Positions 26,046-35,198 of a stretch of DNA of 64,000 nt are shown in pieces. The stretch is from Nitratireductor sp. (GTDB taxonomy: Bacteria; Pseudomonadota; Alphaproteobacteria; Rhizobiales; Rhizobiaceae): NCBI GenBank assembly GCA_020637805.1, contig JACKJU010000001.1, positions 62,001 through 126,000 of the forward strand. Reading direction: 5' to 3'. The position numbers and the translations under genes were made by a program. How positions within the stretch are numbered: the stretch's first letter is position 1; each line of letters starts with the position of its first letter. The notes beneath the pieces were generated by a model. That model had not been told where the DNA came from, searched no databases, and saw nothing but the letters and a program-made list of their open reading frames with translations.

Positions 26046-26383
26046 CTTGATCTGCAATCGGGTTGTTTCAGGCAGTTACTCGCATCATCGGCCATATCGT
26101 TCAAGCGGGCAACCGCGCAAGCGCAAGATTGCGGAATGTGTGCTTTTCGCTTTCATTCTGCCGGCGTTCCATCCTGGATGAACACTCGCTGATTCAGGCC
26201 CGATTCTCGCCGGGACACGGCAAATCGGACGGCATTTCACACAAGGGGTACAAGTTTTTCACATGCGCTTGTAATGCATTGAAAAATATTAGGAAAATAT
26301 TGCTGCGGCGGCGCGGTGAATTTGCTGCAAAGCGGTGAATCTGCTATTCACTTGAGCAGCGTTGCAAGCAACAGGAATAGCAA
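26046..26383. other. 338-base intergenic region between marC and gyrA
   Basis: I see no gene here. The right half is richer in A and T (for example GAAAAATATTAGGAAAATATT at 26281-26300) and presumably holds the gyrA promoter, although I could not fix -35 and -10 boxes with confidence. Close to gyrA there is a pair of direct repeats, GCGGTGAAT-T/C-TGCT, at 26313 and 26332, 19 bases apart. The second also forms an inverted repeat GTGAAT-CTGCT-ATTCAC (26335-26351). Confidence 0.6.
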
Positions 26384-29233
26384 GTGTCCGACGAGACGAA
26401 CAAGCCGGGCGGCCCAGGGGAAGGTCCGTCCGATATCAAGCCGATTTCCATTATCGAAGAGATGAGCCGCTCCTATCTCGATTACGCGATGAGCGTGATC
26501 GTGAGCCGTGCGCTGCCCGATGCGAGAGATGGTCTCAAGCCGGTACACCGGCGCATTCTCTATTCGATGTACGAGAACGGTTTCGAGTGGAACAAGCCCT
26601 ACCGCAAGTCTGCCCGCGTGGTCGGTGATGTTATCGGTAAGTATCATCCGCATGGCGACAGCGCGGTCTATGACGCACTGGTGCGCATGGCGCAGGACTT
26701 TTCGCTGCGCCTGCCGCTGATCGACGGGCAGGGCAACTTCGGCTCTATCGATGGCGATCCGCCTGCTGCCATGCGCTACACCGAGTCGCGCCTGGCCAAG
26801 GTTGCCGGGGAAATGCTGTCGGATATCGACAAGGATACGGTCGATTTCCAAGACAACTACGACAATTCCGAGCGCGAACCGGTCGTTCTGCCGGCAAGGT
26901 TTCCCAATCTGCTCGTTAACGGCGCCGGCGGTATCGCGGTCGGCATGGCGACCAACATTCCACCGCACAATCTGGGTGAGGTGATCGATGGCTGCGTTGC
27001 GCTGATCGACAATCCGGCAATCGGCGTCGAAGAGATCATGGAGCATATTCCGGGACCGGATTTTCCGACCGGGGGCGTGATCCTTGGGCGTGCCGGCATC
27101 CGGTCCGCCTACGAGACCGGCCGTGGCTCGGTCATGATGCGGGGCAAGGTCGATTTCGAGACCGTAAGGGGCGAGCGCCAGGCAATCATCGTGTCCGAAG
27201 TTCCCTATCAGGTGAACAAGGCTTCGATGATCGAGAAGATTGCCGAACTGGTGCGCGACAAGCGCATCGAGGGCATTTCCGACATTCGCGACGAATCCGA
27301 CCGCGACGGCTACCGCGTGGTGATCGAACTGCGGCGCGAGGCGGTGCCCGATGTCGTGTTGAACCAGCTTTACCGGTTCACGCCGCTGCAAACCTCGTTT
27401 GGCTGCAACATGGTGGCCTTGAATGGCGGCAAGCCGGAACAGCTCAACCTGCTGGATCTGTTGCGCGCATTTGTTGCCTTCCGCGAGGAAGTGGTCACGC
27501 GGCGCACGAAGTTCCTGCTCAACAAGGCTCGCATCCGCGCCCATGTGCTGGTTGGTCTTGCCATTGCGGTTGCCAATATCGATGAAGTGATCAAGTTGAT
27601 CCGCCACGCGCCCGACCCGGCGACGGCTCGCTCCCAATTGATGGAGCGGCGCTGGGAAGCAAAGGACGTGGCTCCGCTTGTGGAATTGATTGATGATCCC
27701 AAGCACCGTTTGAACGACGACGGCACATACTATCTCTCCGAGGAGCAGGCGCGTGCCATTCTCGATCTGCGCCTGCAGCGCCTTACCGCGCTTGGCCGCG
27801 ACGAGATCTCCGACGAGTTGCACAAGCTGGGCGATGAAATCCGCGATTATCTCGACATTCTTTCGTCGCGCGAGCGCGTTCTGACGATCGTCAAGGACGA
27901 GCTTGGTGCCGTGAAAGACGAGTTTGCCACACCGCGCCGTACCGAGATCGCCGACAGCGGGTTCGATGTCGACGACGAAGACCTGATTGCACGCGAGGAA
28001 ATGGTCGTGACCGTTTCCCATTCCGGCTACATCAAGCGCGTGCCGCTCGATACATACCGGGCGCAGCGCAGGGGCGGAAAGGGCCGTTCGGGCATGTCTA
28101 CGCGGGACGAGGATTTTGTCACGCGGTTGTTTGTCGCCAATACCCACACGCCAATCCTGTTCTTCTCCTCGCGCGGTATCGTCTACAAGCTGAAGGTGTG
28201 GAAGCTGCCTCTTGCTGCTCCACAGGCGCGCGGCAAGGCGCTCATCAACATTCTGCCGCTGGAACAGGGTGAGCGTATCACCAAGACGATGCCACTTCCC
28301 GAGGACGAGGAAAGCTGGAACGATCTCGACATCATGTTCGCGACCACGCGCGGTACCGTGCGGCGCAACAAGCTGTCCGACTTCGTGCAGGTGAACCGCA
28401 ACGGCAAGATTGCCATGAAACTGGAAGATGGCGACGGCATCGTTGGTGTGGAAACCTGTACTGAGGATGCAACGGTGCTTCTGACTTCCGCCAACGGTCA
28501 GTGTATCCGTTTCCCGGTTGACGATGTGCGCGTGTTTACGGGCCGCAATTCCGTCGGTGTGCGCGGCATCAATCTGGGCAATGGTGACGAGGTCATTTCC
28601 ATGACCATCCTGAACCCGTCGCAGGCCGAGGCCTGGGAGCGGACTGCCTATCTCAAGCGCCGTCGCGCGGAACTTGCTGCCGAGGCTGGCGAGGTTCCCG
28701 AGGAAACCCATTCCGAAGCCGAGGAAGGCGAAGAAGAGGGGCTGGTACTTTCAGAAGAGCGTTACCAGGTGATGCGCGAACGCGAGCAGTTCATTCTTAC
28801 CGTTTCCGAAAACGGCTATGGAAAACGCTCGTCTAGCCACGAGTACCGGGTTTCCGGGCGTGGCGGCAAGGGCATCACCGCCATGGTGGTCAATGACCGC
28901 AACGGCAAGCTTGTCTCTGCTTTCCCCGTTGAAGCGGGCGATCAGATCATGCTGGTGTCCAATGGTGGCCAGCTTATCCGCACCCCGGTGAAGGATATAC
29001 GCATTGCCGGACGCTCCACGCAGGGTGTGACAGTCTTCAATACGGCAAAGGAAGAAAAGGTGGTCTCCGTCGAGCACATTTCAGAATCGGATGATGATGA
29101 GATCGACGAGATCAACGCGGAAGCACCGGCAGGCGAAGCGGTCGCAGAAGCGGGTGATTCCGACTTGCCTGTGAGCGCTGATGCGCCCGCAGGCGATGAT
29201 GTGCAGGACGGTGGGGAAACGCCTGAAGGGTGA
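26384..29233 (+). CDS. gyrA: DNA gyrase subunit A
   Basis: A 949-residue type IIA topoisomerase subunit that, with GyrB, introduces negative supercoils. It starts with GTG after AGGAA. The catalytic tyrosine is Tyr132 (AMRYTESRL). The quinolone region HPHGDSAVYDALVRMAQ has Ser93 and Asp97, the unmutated state (E. coli Ser83 and Asp87). The GyrA box that enables DNA wrapping is QRRGGKG near residue 562. The C-terminal beta-pinwheel carries an alphaproteobacterial acidic insertion (AEEGEEEG) and a long acidic tail that may tune supercoiling activity. Confidence 0.98.
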   Translation: MSDETNKPGGPGEGPSDIKPISIIEEMSRSYLDYAMSVIVSRALPDARDGLKPVHRRILYSMYENGFEWNKPYRKSARVVGDVIGKYHPHGDSAVYDALVRMAQDFSLRLPLIDGQGNFGSIDGDPPAAMRYTESRLAKVAGEMLSDIDKDTVDFQDNYDNSEREPVVLPARFPNLLVNGAGGIAVGMATNIPPHNLGEVIDGCVALIDNPAIGVEEIMEHIPGPDFPTGGVILGRAGIRSAYETGRGSVMMRGKVDFETVRGERQAIIVSEVPYQVNKASMIEKIAELVRDKRIEGISDIRDESDRDGYRVVIELRREAVPDVVLNQLYRFTPLQTSFGCNMVALNGGKPEQLNLLDLLRAFVAFREEVVTRRTKFLLNKARIRAHVLVGLAIAVANIDEVIKLIRHAPDPATARSQLMERRWEAKDVAPLVELIDDPKHRLNDDGTYYLSEEQARAILDLRLQRLTALGRDEISDELHKLGDEIRDYLDILSSRERVLTIVKDELGAVKDEFATPRRTEIADSGFDVDDEDLIAREEMVVTVSHSGYIKRVPLDTYRAQRRGGKGRSGMSTRDEDFVTRLFVANTHTPILFFSSRGIVYKLKVWKLPLAAPQARGKALINILPLEQGERITKTMPLPEDEESWNDLDIMFATTRGTVRRNKLSDFVQVNRNGKIAMKLEDGDGIVGVETCTEDATVLLTSANGQCIRFPVDDVRVFTGRNSVGVRGINLGNGDEVISMTILNPSQAEAWERTAYLKRRRAELAAEAGEVPEETHSEAEEGEEEGLVLSEERYQVMREREQFILTVSENGYGKRSSSHEYRVSGRGGKGITAMVVNDRNGKLVSAFPVEAGDQIMLVSNGGQLIRTPVKDIRIAGRSTQGVTVFNTAKEEKVVSVEHISESDDDEIDEINAEAPAGEAVAEAGDSDLPVSADAPAGDDVQDGGETPEG

Positions 29234-29332
29234 CCCGCAAAAGGTTGCGTTTCGTTGAGGATTTCTCCCGTTCGCTGCTTCTTGAGCAGTAAACTTCGGA
29301 TTACCTTCCTGAAACGCGCCTGATGCGGTCAA

Positions 29333-29352
29333 AGTCCGGCGCGTGCCGGACT
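29333..29352 (-). terminator. Hairpin terminator after the 43-residue gene
   Basis: A perfect 8-bp stem, AGTCCGGC with GCCGGACT, has a four-base loop. On the minus strand it begins 11 bases past the stop of the small gene and is followed by a weak TTTGACC. It could also serve gyrA transcripts from the other side. The short T-run limits confidence. Confidence 0.45.
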
Positions 29353-29362
29353 ATTCGGTTTG

Positions 29363-29494
29363 TCAGGCAAGGAAACGAGCTTCGCGATCTTCCAAGCGTT
29401 CATTTACGCGGCGATTTTCATTGGCTTCGACGCGCAAGACTGCGGAAACGCTGAGCAACGTGACCATGATGAAAGCGGTAATTACGAGTCCCAT
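29363..29494 (-). CDS. Putative 43-residue single-pass membrane protein
   Basis: A short reading frame on the minus strand. It has an excellent ribosome site (CAGGAGAAGAG just before the ATG), an N-terminal hydrophobic helix (about residues 3-22, LVITAFIMVTLLSVSAVL) and a highly charged C-terminus rich in Glu, Arg and Asn (VEANENRRVNERLEDREARF). A hairpin follows the stop. The organisation of helix plus charged amphipathic tail is common among bacterial small membrane proteins. I do not recognise a family, and codon statistics cannot be judged reliably at this length. Confidence 0.55.
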   Translation of the reverse strand: MGLVITAFIMVTLLSVSAVLRVEANENRRVNERLEDREARFLA

Positions 29495-29705
29495 TTTCTC
29501 TTCTCCTGTTCAGGTCGTCCGGTTTGTTATCTGTTCTATCCCGTTCAATCTGAACGGCTCCGGAATTCCCTGTTCATGTGCTGTTAATGCTGAACCTACT
29601 GCTTTTGTTCCAAAGATATGTGCAGAAGGTCACAATATGATTTCCGGCAGCACCGGCGGGCGATTGACGCTTGCGGGCAATGAATTGCGGTGACAAAAGG
29701 AAAGA
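29495..29705. other. Intergenic region before coaD
   Basis: This divergent gap must contain the promoters of the small membrane protein (minus) and coaD (plus). An imperfect set of GTTCA/TGAAC words is visible (for example GTTCA-ATC-TGAAC near 29544-29556), but their spacing does not match the LexA box seen before ssb. No gene was found. Confidence 0.4.
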
Positions 29706-30203
29706 ATGAAAAGAATTGCGCTATATACCGGGTCCTTCGACCCTTTCACCAACGGTCATCTGGACGTGCTTCGCCAGGGATTGGGTATCGCCGATGAGGT
29801 GATCGTCGCCATTGGCATCCATCCGGGCAAGGCACCGATGTTTTCCTTCGAGGAGCGCAAGGACCTCGTATATGCCTGCGTGGATGCGGCATGCGGCGAG
29901 GACAGCAAGCGGGTGAAGGTCGTGGCATTCGACAATCTGGCGGTGGAAGCGGCGCGCGGACAGAATACGTCCTTCATGCTGCGCGGCCTGCGCAATACAA
30001 CGGATTTCGACTACGAGATGCAGATGGCGGGCATGAATGGCGAAATGGCACCGGAAGTGGGGACGGTTTTCGTGCCTGCAAGCCCGGGCACCGGTCACAT
30101 TACCGGCACATTGGTGCGCCAGATCGCAAAGATGGGCGGCGATGTCTCGGCTTTTGTTCCGCCTGCTGTAGAAAACGCTCTGAAGGAAAAGCTTGGCGGA
30201 TGA
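29706..30203 (+). CDS. coaD: Phosphopantetheine adenylyltransferase
   Basis: A 165-residue nucleotidyltransferase that makes dephospho-CoA from 4'-phosphopantetheine and ATP. YTGSFDPFTNGHLDVL (residues 6-21) contains the T/HxGH motif (NGH). RGLRNTTDFDYEMQMAGMN near residue 90 binds substrate, and HITGTLVRQIAKMGGDVS near residue 137 matches the ISSTxVR region. The ribosome site AAAGGAAAG precedes the ATG. It opens a rightward run with two cyclophilins, queA and tgt. Confidence 0.97.
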   Translation: MKRIALYTGSFDPFTNGHLDVLRQGLGIADEVIVAIGIHPGKAPMFSFEERKDLVYACVDAACGEDSKRVKVVAFDNLAVEAARGQNTSFMLRGLRNTTDFDYEMQMAGMNGEMAPEVGTVFVPASPGTGHITGTLVRQIAKMGGDVSAFVPPAVENALKEKLGG

Positions 30204-30267
30204 TCCTGCTGTGGCAGGATTGGCGCGAGGTTTCCCAAACAGCATATCCCTCCAAATGGAAAGACAC

Positions 30268-30804
30268 ATGATGAAACAGGCTTTCTTTTCGCTTGCGCTT
30301 GCCGGCGCAGTACTGAGTGCGTCTCCGGCGTTGGCAGCCAGCGATACGGTTAAGATGACGCTCAAGGACAATTGCGCGGTCACCATCAAGCTTCGCCCCG
30401 ATCTTGCTCCGCAGCATGTGGAGCGTATCGAGACGCTGGCCAAGCAGGGTTTCTATGATGGGATCGTGTTTCACCGGGTGATCGACGGCTTCATGGCTCA
30501 GACGGGCGACCCGACGGGAACCGGCATGGGCGGGTCCGACCTGCCGGACCTTCCTGGCGAGTTCACGGGCGAACCGTTTGAGCGCGGGACCGTAGGCATG
30601 GCGCGCTCGCAGGATCCGAACAGCGCCAATTCCCAGTTCTTCATCATGTTCGAACCTGCGCCGCACCTCAACGGCAGCTATACCGTTTTCGGCCAGGTGA
30701 CCGAAGGCATGGAGTGCATCGACAAGATCAAGCGTGGCGGTGGCGCGAACGGTATGGTATCGGACCCCGACAAAATCATCAAAATGGAAGTCGTCGAGAA
30801 ATGA
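30268..30804 (+). CDS. ppiA: Periplasmic peptidyl-prolyl cis-trans isomerase (cyclophilin)
   Basis: A 178-residue cyclophilin with a Sec signal peptide (KQAFFSLALAGAVLSASPALA, cleaved near residue 22), so it acts in the periplasm. The active core is visible: FYDGIVFHRVIDGFMAQTGDPTG, then NSQFFIMFEPAPHLNGSYTVFG. Two adjacent ATG codons (30268, 30271) are possible starts behind GGAAAG. It is followed 27 bases later by the cytoplasmic paralogue. Confidence 0.93.
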   Translation: MMKQAFFSLALAGAVLSASPALAASDTVKMTLKDNCAVTIKLRPDLAPQHVERIETLAKQGFYDGIVFHRVIDGFMAQTGDPTGTGMGGSDLPDLPGEFTGEPFERGTVGMARSQDPNSANSQFFIMFEPAPHLNGSYTVFGQVTEGMECIDKIKRGGGANGMVSDPDKIIKMEVVEK

Positions 30805-30831
30805 CGGCCCAAGGCAACAGGGAAATTTCGA

Positions 30832-31302
30832 ATGGCATATGACGACCCGGAAAACACGATCCTGATGGAAACCACCAAGGGGCCGGTAGTGATCAAGCTG
30901 CGTCCGGATCTCGCTCCCGGTCATGTGGAGCGGATCAAGGAACTGGCCCGCGAAGGGTTCTATGACGGCATCGTGTTCCACCGCGTGATCGATGGTTTCA
31001 TGGCACAGGTAGGTTGCCCGCACGGAACCGGTACCGGCGGTTCGGACAAACCGGACCTCAAGGCCGAGTTCAACGACGAGTCGCATGTTCGCGGCACGTG
31101 CTCGATGGCCCGTACCCAGAATCCACATTCGGCCAACTCGCAGTTCTTCATCTGCTTCGACGAAGCGCCCTTCCTGAACCGCCAGTACACCGTTTGGGGC
31201 GAAGTGATCGAGGGCATGGACAACGTCGATCAGATCAAGCGCGGCGAGCCTGTGAAGGACCCGGATTCCATCGTTTCCATGAAGGTGGCTGCGGACGCCT
31301 GA
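30832..31302 (+). CDS. ppiB: Cytoplasmic peptidyl-prolyl cis-trans isomerase (cyclophilin)
   Basis: A 156-residue cyclophilin without signal peptide. The core FYDGIVFHRVIDGFMAQVG and NSQFFICFDEAPFLNRQYTVWG is nearly parallel to the upstream periplasmic copy, which suggests an old tandem duplication that split the protein between compartments. The extra loop CPHGTGTGGSDKPDLKAEFN is typical of bacterial PpiB. A ribosome site AGGGAAA precedes ATG 30832. Confidence 0.94.
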   Translation: MAYDDPENTILMETTKGPVVIKLRPDLAPGHVERIKELAREGFYDGIVFHRVIDGFMAQVGCPHGTGTGGSDKPDLKAEFNDESHVRGTCSMARTQNPHSANSQFFICFDEAPFLNRQYTVWGEVIEGMDNVDQIKRGEPVKDPDSIVSMKVAADA

Positions 31303-31381
31303 TCGGGCTGTCATTCTATGAACATACCCATTGGCAGTCCGGTTCGTCAGCCGGGCTGCCATATTGCATTCGGGTGGCCTG

Positions 31382-32455
31382 ATGCGCGTTGATCTTTTCG
31401 ATTTCGAACTCCCGGACGACCGGATTGCGTTGAGGCCAGTCAGCCCGCGCGATTCTGCGAAATTGCTTGTCGTCAAGCCGGGAGAGGCGTTTGCAGACCG
31501 CGTGGCAAGTGATCTTCCGCGTCTTCTGGAACCGGGCGATGCGCTTGTTTTCAACGATACACGTGTCATTCCGGCGCAACTGGAAGGGACGCGGGAACGC
31601 GATGGCGCAATTGCCCGAATTGGCGCAACCCTGCACATGCGCACGGCGCCCGACCGCTGGAAGGCCTTCGTTCGCGGAGCAAAGAAACTGCGCGATGGCG
31701 ACCGCGTCCGTTTCGGGGAAACGGGTGAGGCCTGCTATCTTGGCGTCCTTGATGCGACAGTTACGGGCAAGGGAGAGGAGGGAGAGGTTGAACTGGCCTT
31801 CGACCTTTCAGGGCCGGCGCTGGACGAAGCCCTTGCTGCCGTCGGCCACATTCCGCTACCGCCATACATTGCTCTCAAACGTGCCGAGGACGAGCGGGAC
31901 CGCGCCGACTACCAAACTATCTATGCGCGGGAGGAAGGCGCTGTTGCAGCCCCCACCGCGGGTCTGCATTTTACCGATGAACTGTTCGAAGCGCTTGATG
32001 CGCGGGGTATCGAACGGCATTTCGTGACCCTGCATGTGGGAGCGGGCACGTTTCTGCCGGTCAAGGCGGATGACACCAAAGACCACAGGATGCATTTCGA
32101 GCGCGGCGTGGTACCCGCTCAAACCGCCGATGCGCTGAACGCCGTAAAGGCGCGCGGCGGCCGCATCATTTCGGTCGGCACCACATCGCTCAGGCTTCTC
32201 GAAAGCGCAGCCGATGACGACGGCAAGCTGCATGCGTGGGAGGGGGCGACGGACATCTTCATCACGCCTGGATACCGTTTCCGGTTCGTCGATATGCTGA
32301 TGACGAATTTCCACCTGCCGCGCTCTACGCTGATGATGCTGGTCTCGGCCTTCAGCGGGCTGGAGACAATGCGTTCCGCTTACGCACATGCCATCGAAAA
32401 CGGCTATCGTTTCTATTCCTACGGCGATGCCTCGCTGCTATACCGCGCGCCATGA
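31382..32455 (+). CDS. queA: S-adenosylmethionine:tRNA ribosyltransferase-isomerase
   Basis: A 357-residue enzyme of queuosine synthesis that moves the ribose of SAM onto preQ1-tRNA to make epoxyqueuosine-tRNA. The start MRVDLFDFELPDDRIALRP is the family opening. DALVFNDTRVIPAQL, AAPTAGLHFTDELF and TNFHLPRSTLMMLVSAF are diagnostic blocks. ATG 31382 matches these; an earlier in-frame start at 31331 adds unlikely residues. The tgt gene overlaps its stop by four bases, so the two queuosine steps are translationally coupled. Confidence 0.97.
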   Translation: MRVDLFDFELPDDRIALRPVSPRDSAKLLVVKPGEAFADRVASDLPRLLEPGDALVFNDTRVIPAQLEGTRERDGAIARIGATLHMRTAPDRWKAFVRGAKKLRDGDRVRFGETGEACYLGVLDATVTGKGEEGEVELAFDLSGPALDEALAAVGHIPLPPYIALKRAEDERDRADYQTIYAREEGAVAAPTAGLHFTDELFEALDARGIERHFVTLHVGAGTFLPVKADDTKDHRMHFERGVVPAQTADALNAVKARGGRIISVGTTSLRLLESAADDDGKLHAWEGATDIFITPGYRFRFVDMLMTNFHLPRSTLMMLVSAFSGLETMRSAYAHAIENGYRFYSYGDASLLYRAP

Positions 32456-33582
32456 CGAAAGAATTCAGCTTCAAACTTATCGCCACTGACGGCAAGGCGC
32501 GGCGCGGCGAGATATCCATGCCGCGCGGAAACGTCCGTACCCCGGCCTTCATGCCGGTGGGTACGGCTGGCACCGTCAAGGCCATGTACATGGACCAGGT
32601 CAGGGATCTGGGTGCAGATATCATCCTCGGCAATACCTATCACCTGATGTTGAGGCCCGGCGCTGAGCGTGTGGCCAAGCTTGGCGGGCTGCATACATTT
32701 TCCACTTGGCAGGGGCCGATACTGACCGATTCCGGCGGTTTCCAGGTCATGTCGCTTGCCAACCTGCGCAATCTGACCGAGGAGGGTGTTCGGTTCCAGT
32801 CTCACGTTGATGGCTCCAAATTCTTCCTTTCGCCCGAGCGGTCGATCGAAATACAGGGGCTTCTGGGTTCCGACATCCAGATGCAACTGGACGAATGCAT
32901 CGCGCTTCCAGCCGAGCGCAAGGAAGTCGAGCGTGCCATGGAACTGTCGCTGCGCTGGGCGGAACGGTCGGCCAAGGCCTTTGGCAATCAGCCTGGCAAG
33001 GCGATGTACGGCATAGTGCAGGGTGGTGATATTCCCGACCTTCGCATCCGCTCAGCCGAGGCGCTGGCAGCAATGGACATGAAGGGATACTCCATCGGCG
33101 GGCTGGCTGTTGGAGAGCCGCAAGAGACGATGCTCGCAATGCTGGACATAACGTGCCCGGTGCTGCCCGCCGAGAAGCCGCGATACCTGATGGGCGTGGG
33201 AACGCCGGACGACCTCATCGAGAGCGTTTCGCGCGGGGTGGACATGTTCGATTGCGTGATGCCGACGCGGGCAGGGCGGCATGGCCTTGCATTTACGCGT
33301 TTCGGCAAGATCAACCTTCGCAATGCACGCCATGCGGAAGATCCGCGACCGCTGGACGATGAGAGCAACTGTCCCGCGAGCCGCGATTACTCACGGGCCT
33401 ACCTGCATCATCTCGTGCGTTGCAACGAGTCGCTGGCCGGCATGCTCCTGACATGGAACAACCTGGCATATTACCAGTGGCTCATGCAGGGAATGCGGGA
33501 TGCCATCGAGGCCGGACGTTTCGAGGACTTCAAGGCAGAGACAAAAGAAGGCTGGGAGAGGGGCGATATCACCGCTCTCTGA
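32452..33582 (+). CDS. tgt: tRNA-guanine(34) transglycosylase
   Basis: A 376-residue enzyme that swaps guanine 34 for preQ1 in tRNAs with GUN anticodons. LTDSGGFQVMSL holds the first catalytic aspartate. GVDMFDCVMPTRAGRHG holds the nucleophile aspartate, and the tail region with CPASRDYSRAYLHHLVR belongs to the zinc site (Cys and His residues). ATG 32452 overlaps the queA stop (ATGA). The gene converges on the DUF4864 gene with 35 bases between stops. Confidence 0.97.
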   Translation: MTKEFSFKLIATDGKARRGEISMPRGNVRTPAFMPVGTAGTVKAMYMDQVRDLGADIILGNTYHLMLRPGAERVAKLGGLHTFSTWQGPILTDSGGFQVMSLANLRNLTEEGVRFQSHVDGSKFFLSPERSIEIQGLLGSDIQMQLDECIALPAERKEVERAMELSLRWAERSAKAFGNQPGKAMYGIVQGGDIPDLRIRSAEALAAMDMKGYSIGGLAVGEPQETMLAMLDITCPVLPAEKPRYLMGVGTPDDLIESVSRGVDMFDCVMPTRAGRHGLAFTRFGKINLRNARHAEDPRPLDDESNCPASRDYSRAYLHHLVRCNESLAGMLLTWNNLAYYQWLMQGMRDAIEAGRFEDFKAETKEGWERGDITAL

Positions 33583-33617
33583 CCTTTCGAAGCCGGACTG
33601 GCGAAGGTGAGCCGGCG

Positions 33618-34100
33618 TCAGACGCCTACGCCCTTGAAGGGGTCTATCTTCACGCCGATGATCTTGAGTGATCCGTCAGGCTGACGCTGCAGCATGTAGA
33701 TGGCCTGCCAAAGCCTGCCAGACCGGTCCGTGATGATGACTTCCTGGTGGAGCGCGCCGCCCGATTGGATGCTGCGGCCAAAACGGTAATCGGCGGGATC
33801 GTTGACCATCGGATAGCCGCGCGTGACCATCTGCATGAAGCTTTCCACGCTGGGAAAGATGGTTCGGATGTTCGGAGCCGCGTGCGAATAGGCGCGCGCC
33901 ATGTCGCCGGACTTGAAGGCTTCGAGTTGGTCCTGGATAACGGAACGCGCCTCGCTGTCGTCCTGCTGGATCATGACGGTGCCGGTATCCTGGCCGCTCT
34001 TGTTGGCGGCCAGCACTGTTCCTGGCATTGCTAGCAATCCAATCAGGAGGATTGCTCTCGTAATTTTGATCGTTGCAGGTTTGGCTTCAAAAGGGGGCAT
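33618..34100 (-). CDS. DUF4864 exported protein
   Basis: A 160-residue protein with a signal peptide (about residues 10-30, ITRAILLIGLLAMPGTVLA). The mature part matches DUF4864: SVIQDQLEAFKSGDMARAYSHAAPNIRTIFPS, then QEVIITDRSGRLWQAIYMLQRQPDGSLKIIG, an NTF2-like pattern. ATG 34100 is preceded by AAAGGAG. The next gene upstream on the same strand ends only 48 bases away and may be co-transcribed. Function unknown; the location is the periplasm. Confidence 0.85.
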   Translation of the reverse strand: MPPFEAKPATIKITRAILLIGLLAMPGTVLAANKSGQDTGTVMIQQDDSEARSVIQDQLEAFKSGDMARAYSHAAPNIRTIFPSVESFMQMVTRGYPMVNDPADYRFGRSIQSGGALHQEVIITDRSGRLWQAIYMLQRQPDGSLKIIGVKIDPFKGVGV

Positions 34101-34148
34101 GGCAAACTCCTTTGAAGCTATACGACTGGCGTGCCCCAATGGACCATT

Positions 34149-35198
34149 TCAGCTCTTTTCGCGGATCATTTCCATTGCCATGGAGGCGAGGATGGGAACC
34201 CGCGAGCCGTAAAGCTTGGCCAGTTCCGGGTTGGAGGCATTGCCGTCCAGTGAGCGCTTGTAGACGCCCTGGAGAATGGCGGCGAGCCTGAAGAAGCAGA
34301 AGGCCACGTAGAAGGTCCAGTTGTCCGGTTTGTCGATATCACGCCGCTTGCAGTAGGCGGCAACATACTCCTCTTCCGTGGGAATGTCCTTCGACTTGCG
34401 ATCAAGATCGCCCAGGCCGCGGAAGCTGCCCTCATGGGGCAGTCGCCATTGCATGCATTGATAGGCGAGATCGGCCAGCGGATGGCCAAGTGTCGAGAGT
34501 TCCCAGTCGAGAATGCCGAGAATTTCCTTGCCGTCATGGCTGAAGACCATGTTGTCGAGCCTGAAATCGCCATGCACCAGCGAAATTGCTCCATCGTCTG
34601 CCGGCATATTGGCTTCCAGCCAGGAAATCAGGTTGTGCACGTCGTCGTAGCGGTCGACCTCGCTGGCTACGTATTGCCTGGACCAGCGGCCAGTCTGCCT
34701 TTCGAAATAGTTGCCGGGCTTGCCGAAATCGCCGAGGCCCACCGCCTCGATGTCGACAGAGTGCAATTTTGCCAGTGCGTCGTTCATGCGGTCATAGACG
34801 ACGGCCCGCCGTTCATTCGCATCCGGTCCAACCAGTTCGGGCAATACCGGGTCCCAGAAGATGTGCCCGTCCAGGAATTCCATGACGAAGAACATGCGCG
34901 AGAGCGGTCCTTCATGTTTGAGCGACAGGGCATATACCCTTGGCACCGGTACGCCGGTTTCCGCCAGCGCCTTCATCACCCGGTATTCACGATCGACCTG
35001 ATGCGCGGATTGCAGGAGTTCGCCGGGTGGCTGGGTTCTCAAAACATAGTTGCCGCTCTCGGCATGAATCATGAAGGTAGGATTTGACTGGCCGCCCTCG
35101 AACTTCCTGATCTCCCTGAGATCATGAAAGCCGGGTACGTGCTGCTCCAGCCACGGAGCCAGGTGTTCGGGATCGAGTTCGTTGGGATTGTCAGTCAT
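34149..35198 (-). CDS. Aminoglycoside phosphotransferase-like kinase (ACAD10/11 N-domain type)
   Basis: A 349-residue APH/choline-kinase fold protein. The nucleotide loop begins with REIRKFEGGQSNPTFMI and LRTQPPG. The Brenner catalytic motif is LVHGDFRLDNMVF, followed by the metal motif ILDWELSTLGHPLADLAY. This subgroup resembles the kinase domain of human ACAD10/11, which phosphorylates 4-hydroxyacyl-CoA substrates. Bacterial homologues usually sit beside acyl-CoA dehydrogenases, but none is adjacent here. Start 35198 (ATG, GAGGAGG 14 bases before) is preferred; a GTG at 35225 is also open. Confidence 0.82.
   Translation of the reverse strand: MTDNPNELDPEHLAPWLEQHVPGFHDLREIRKFEGGQSNPTFMIHAESGNYVLRTQPPGELLQSAHQVDREYRVMKALAETGVPVPRVYALSLKHEGPLSRMFFVMEFLDGHIFWDPVLPELVGPDANERRAVVYDRMNDALAKLHSVDIEAVGLGDFGKPGNYFERQTGRWSRQYVASEVDRYDDVHNLISWLEANMPADDGAISLVHGDFRLDNMVFSHDGKEILGILDWELSTLGHPLADLAYQCMQWRLPHEGSFRGLGDLDRKSKDIPTEEEYVAAYCKRRDIDKPDNWTFYVAFCFFRLAAILQGVYKRSLDGNASNPELAKLYGSRVPILASMAMEMIREKS

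Noticed and set aside
26348..28711. A 787-codon open frame on the minus strand.
   Set aside because: It lies entirely opposite gyrA, whose motifs are certain. Its length comes from the codon pattern of the GC-rich plus-strand gene.
29544..29556. LexA box before coaD (GTTCA-ATC-TGAAC).
   Set aside because: It is an inverted repeat with wrong spacing; the alphaproteobacterial box is a direct GTTC-N7-GTTC.
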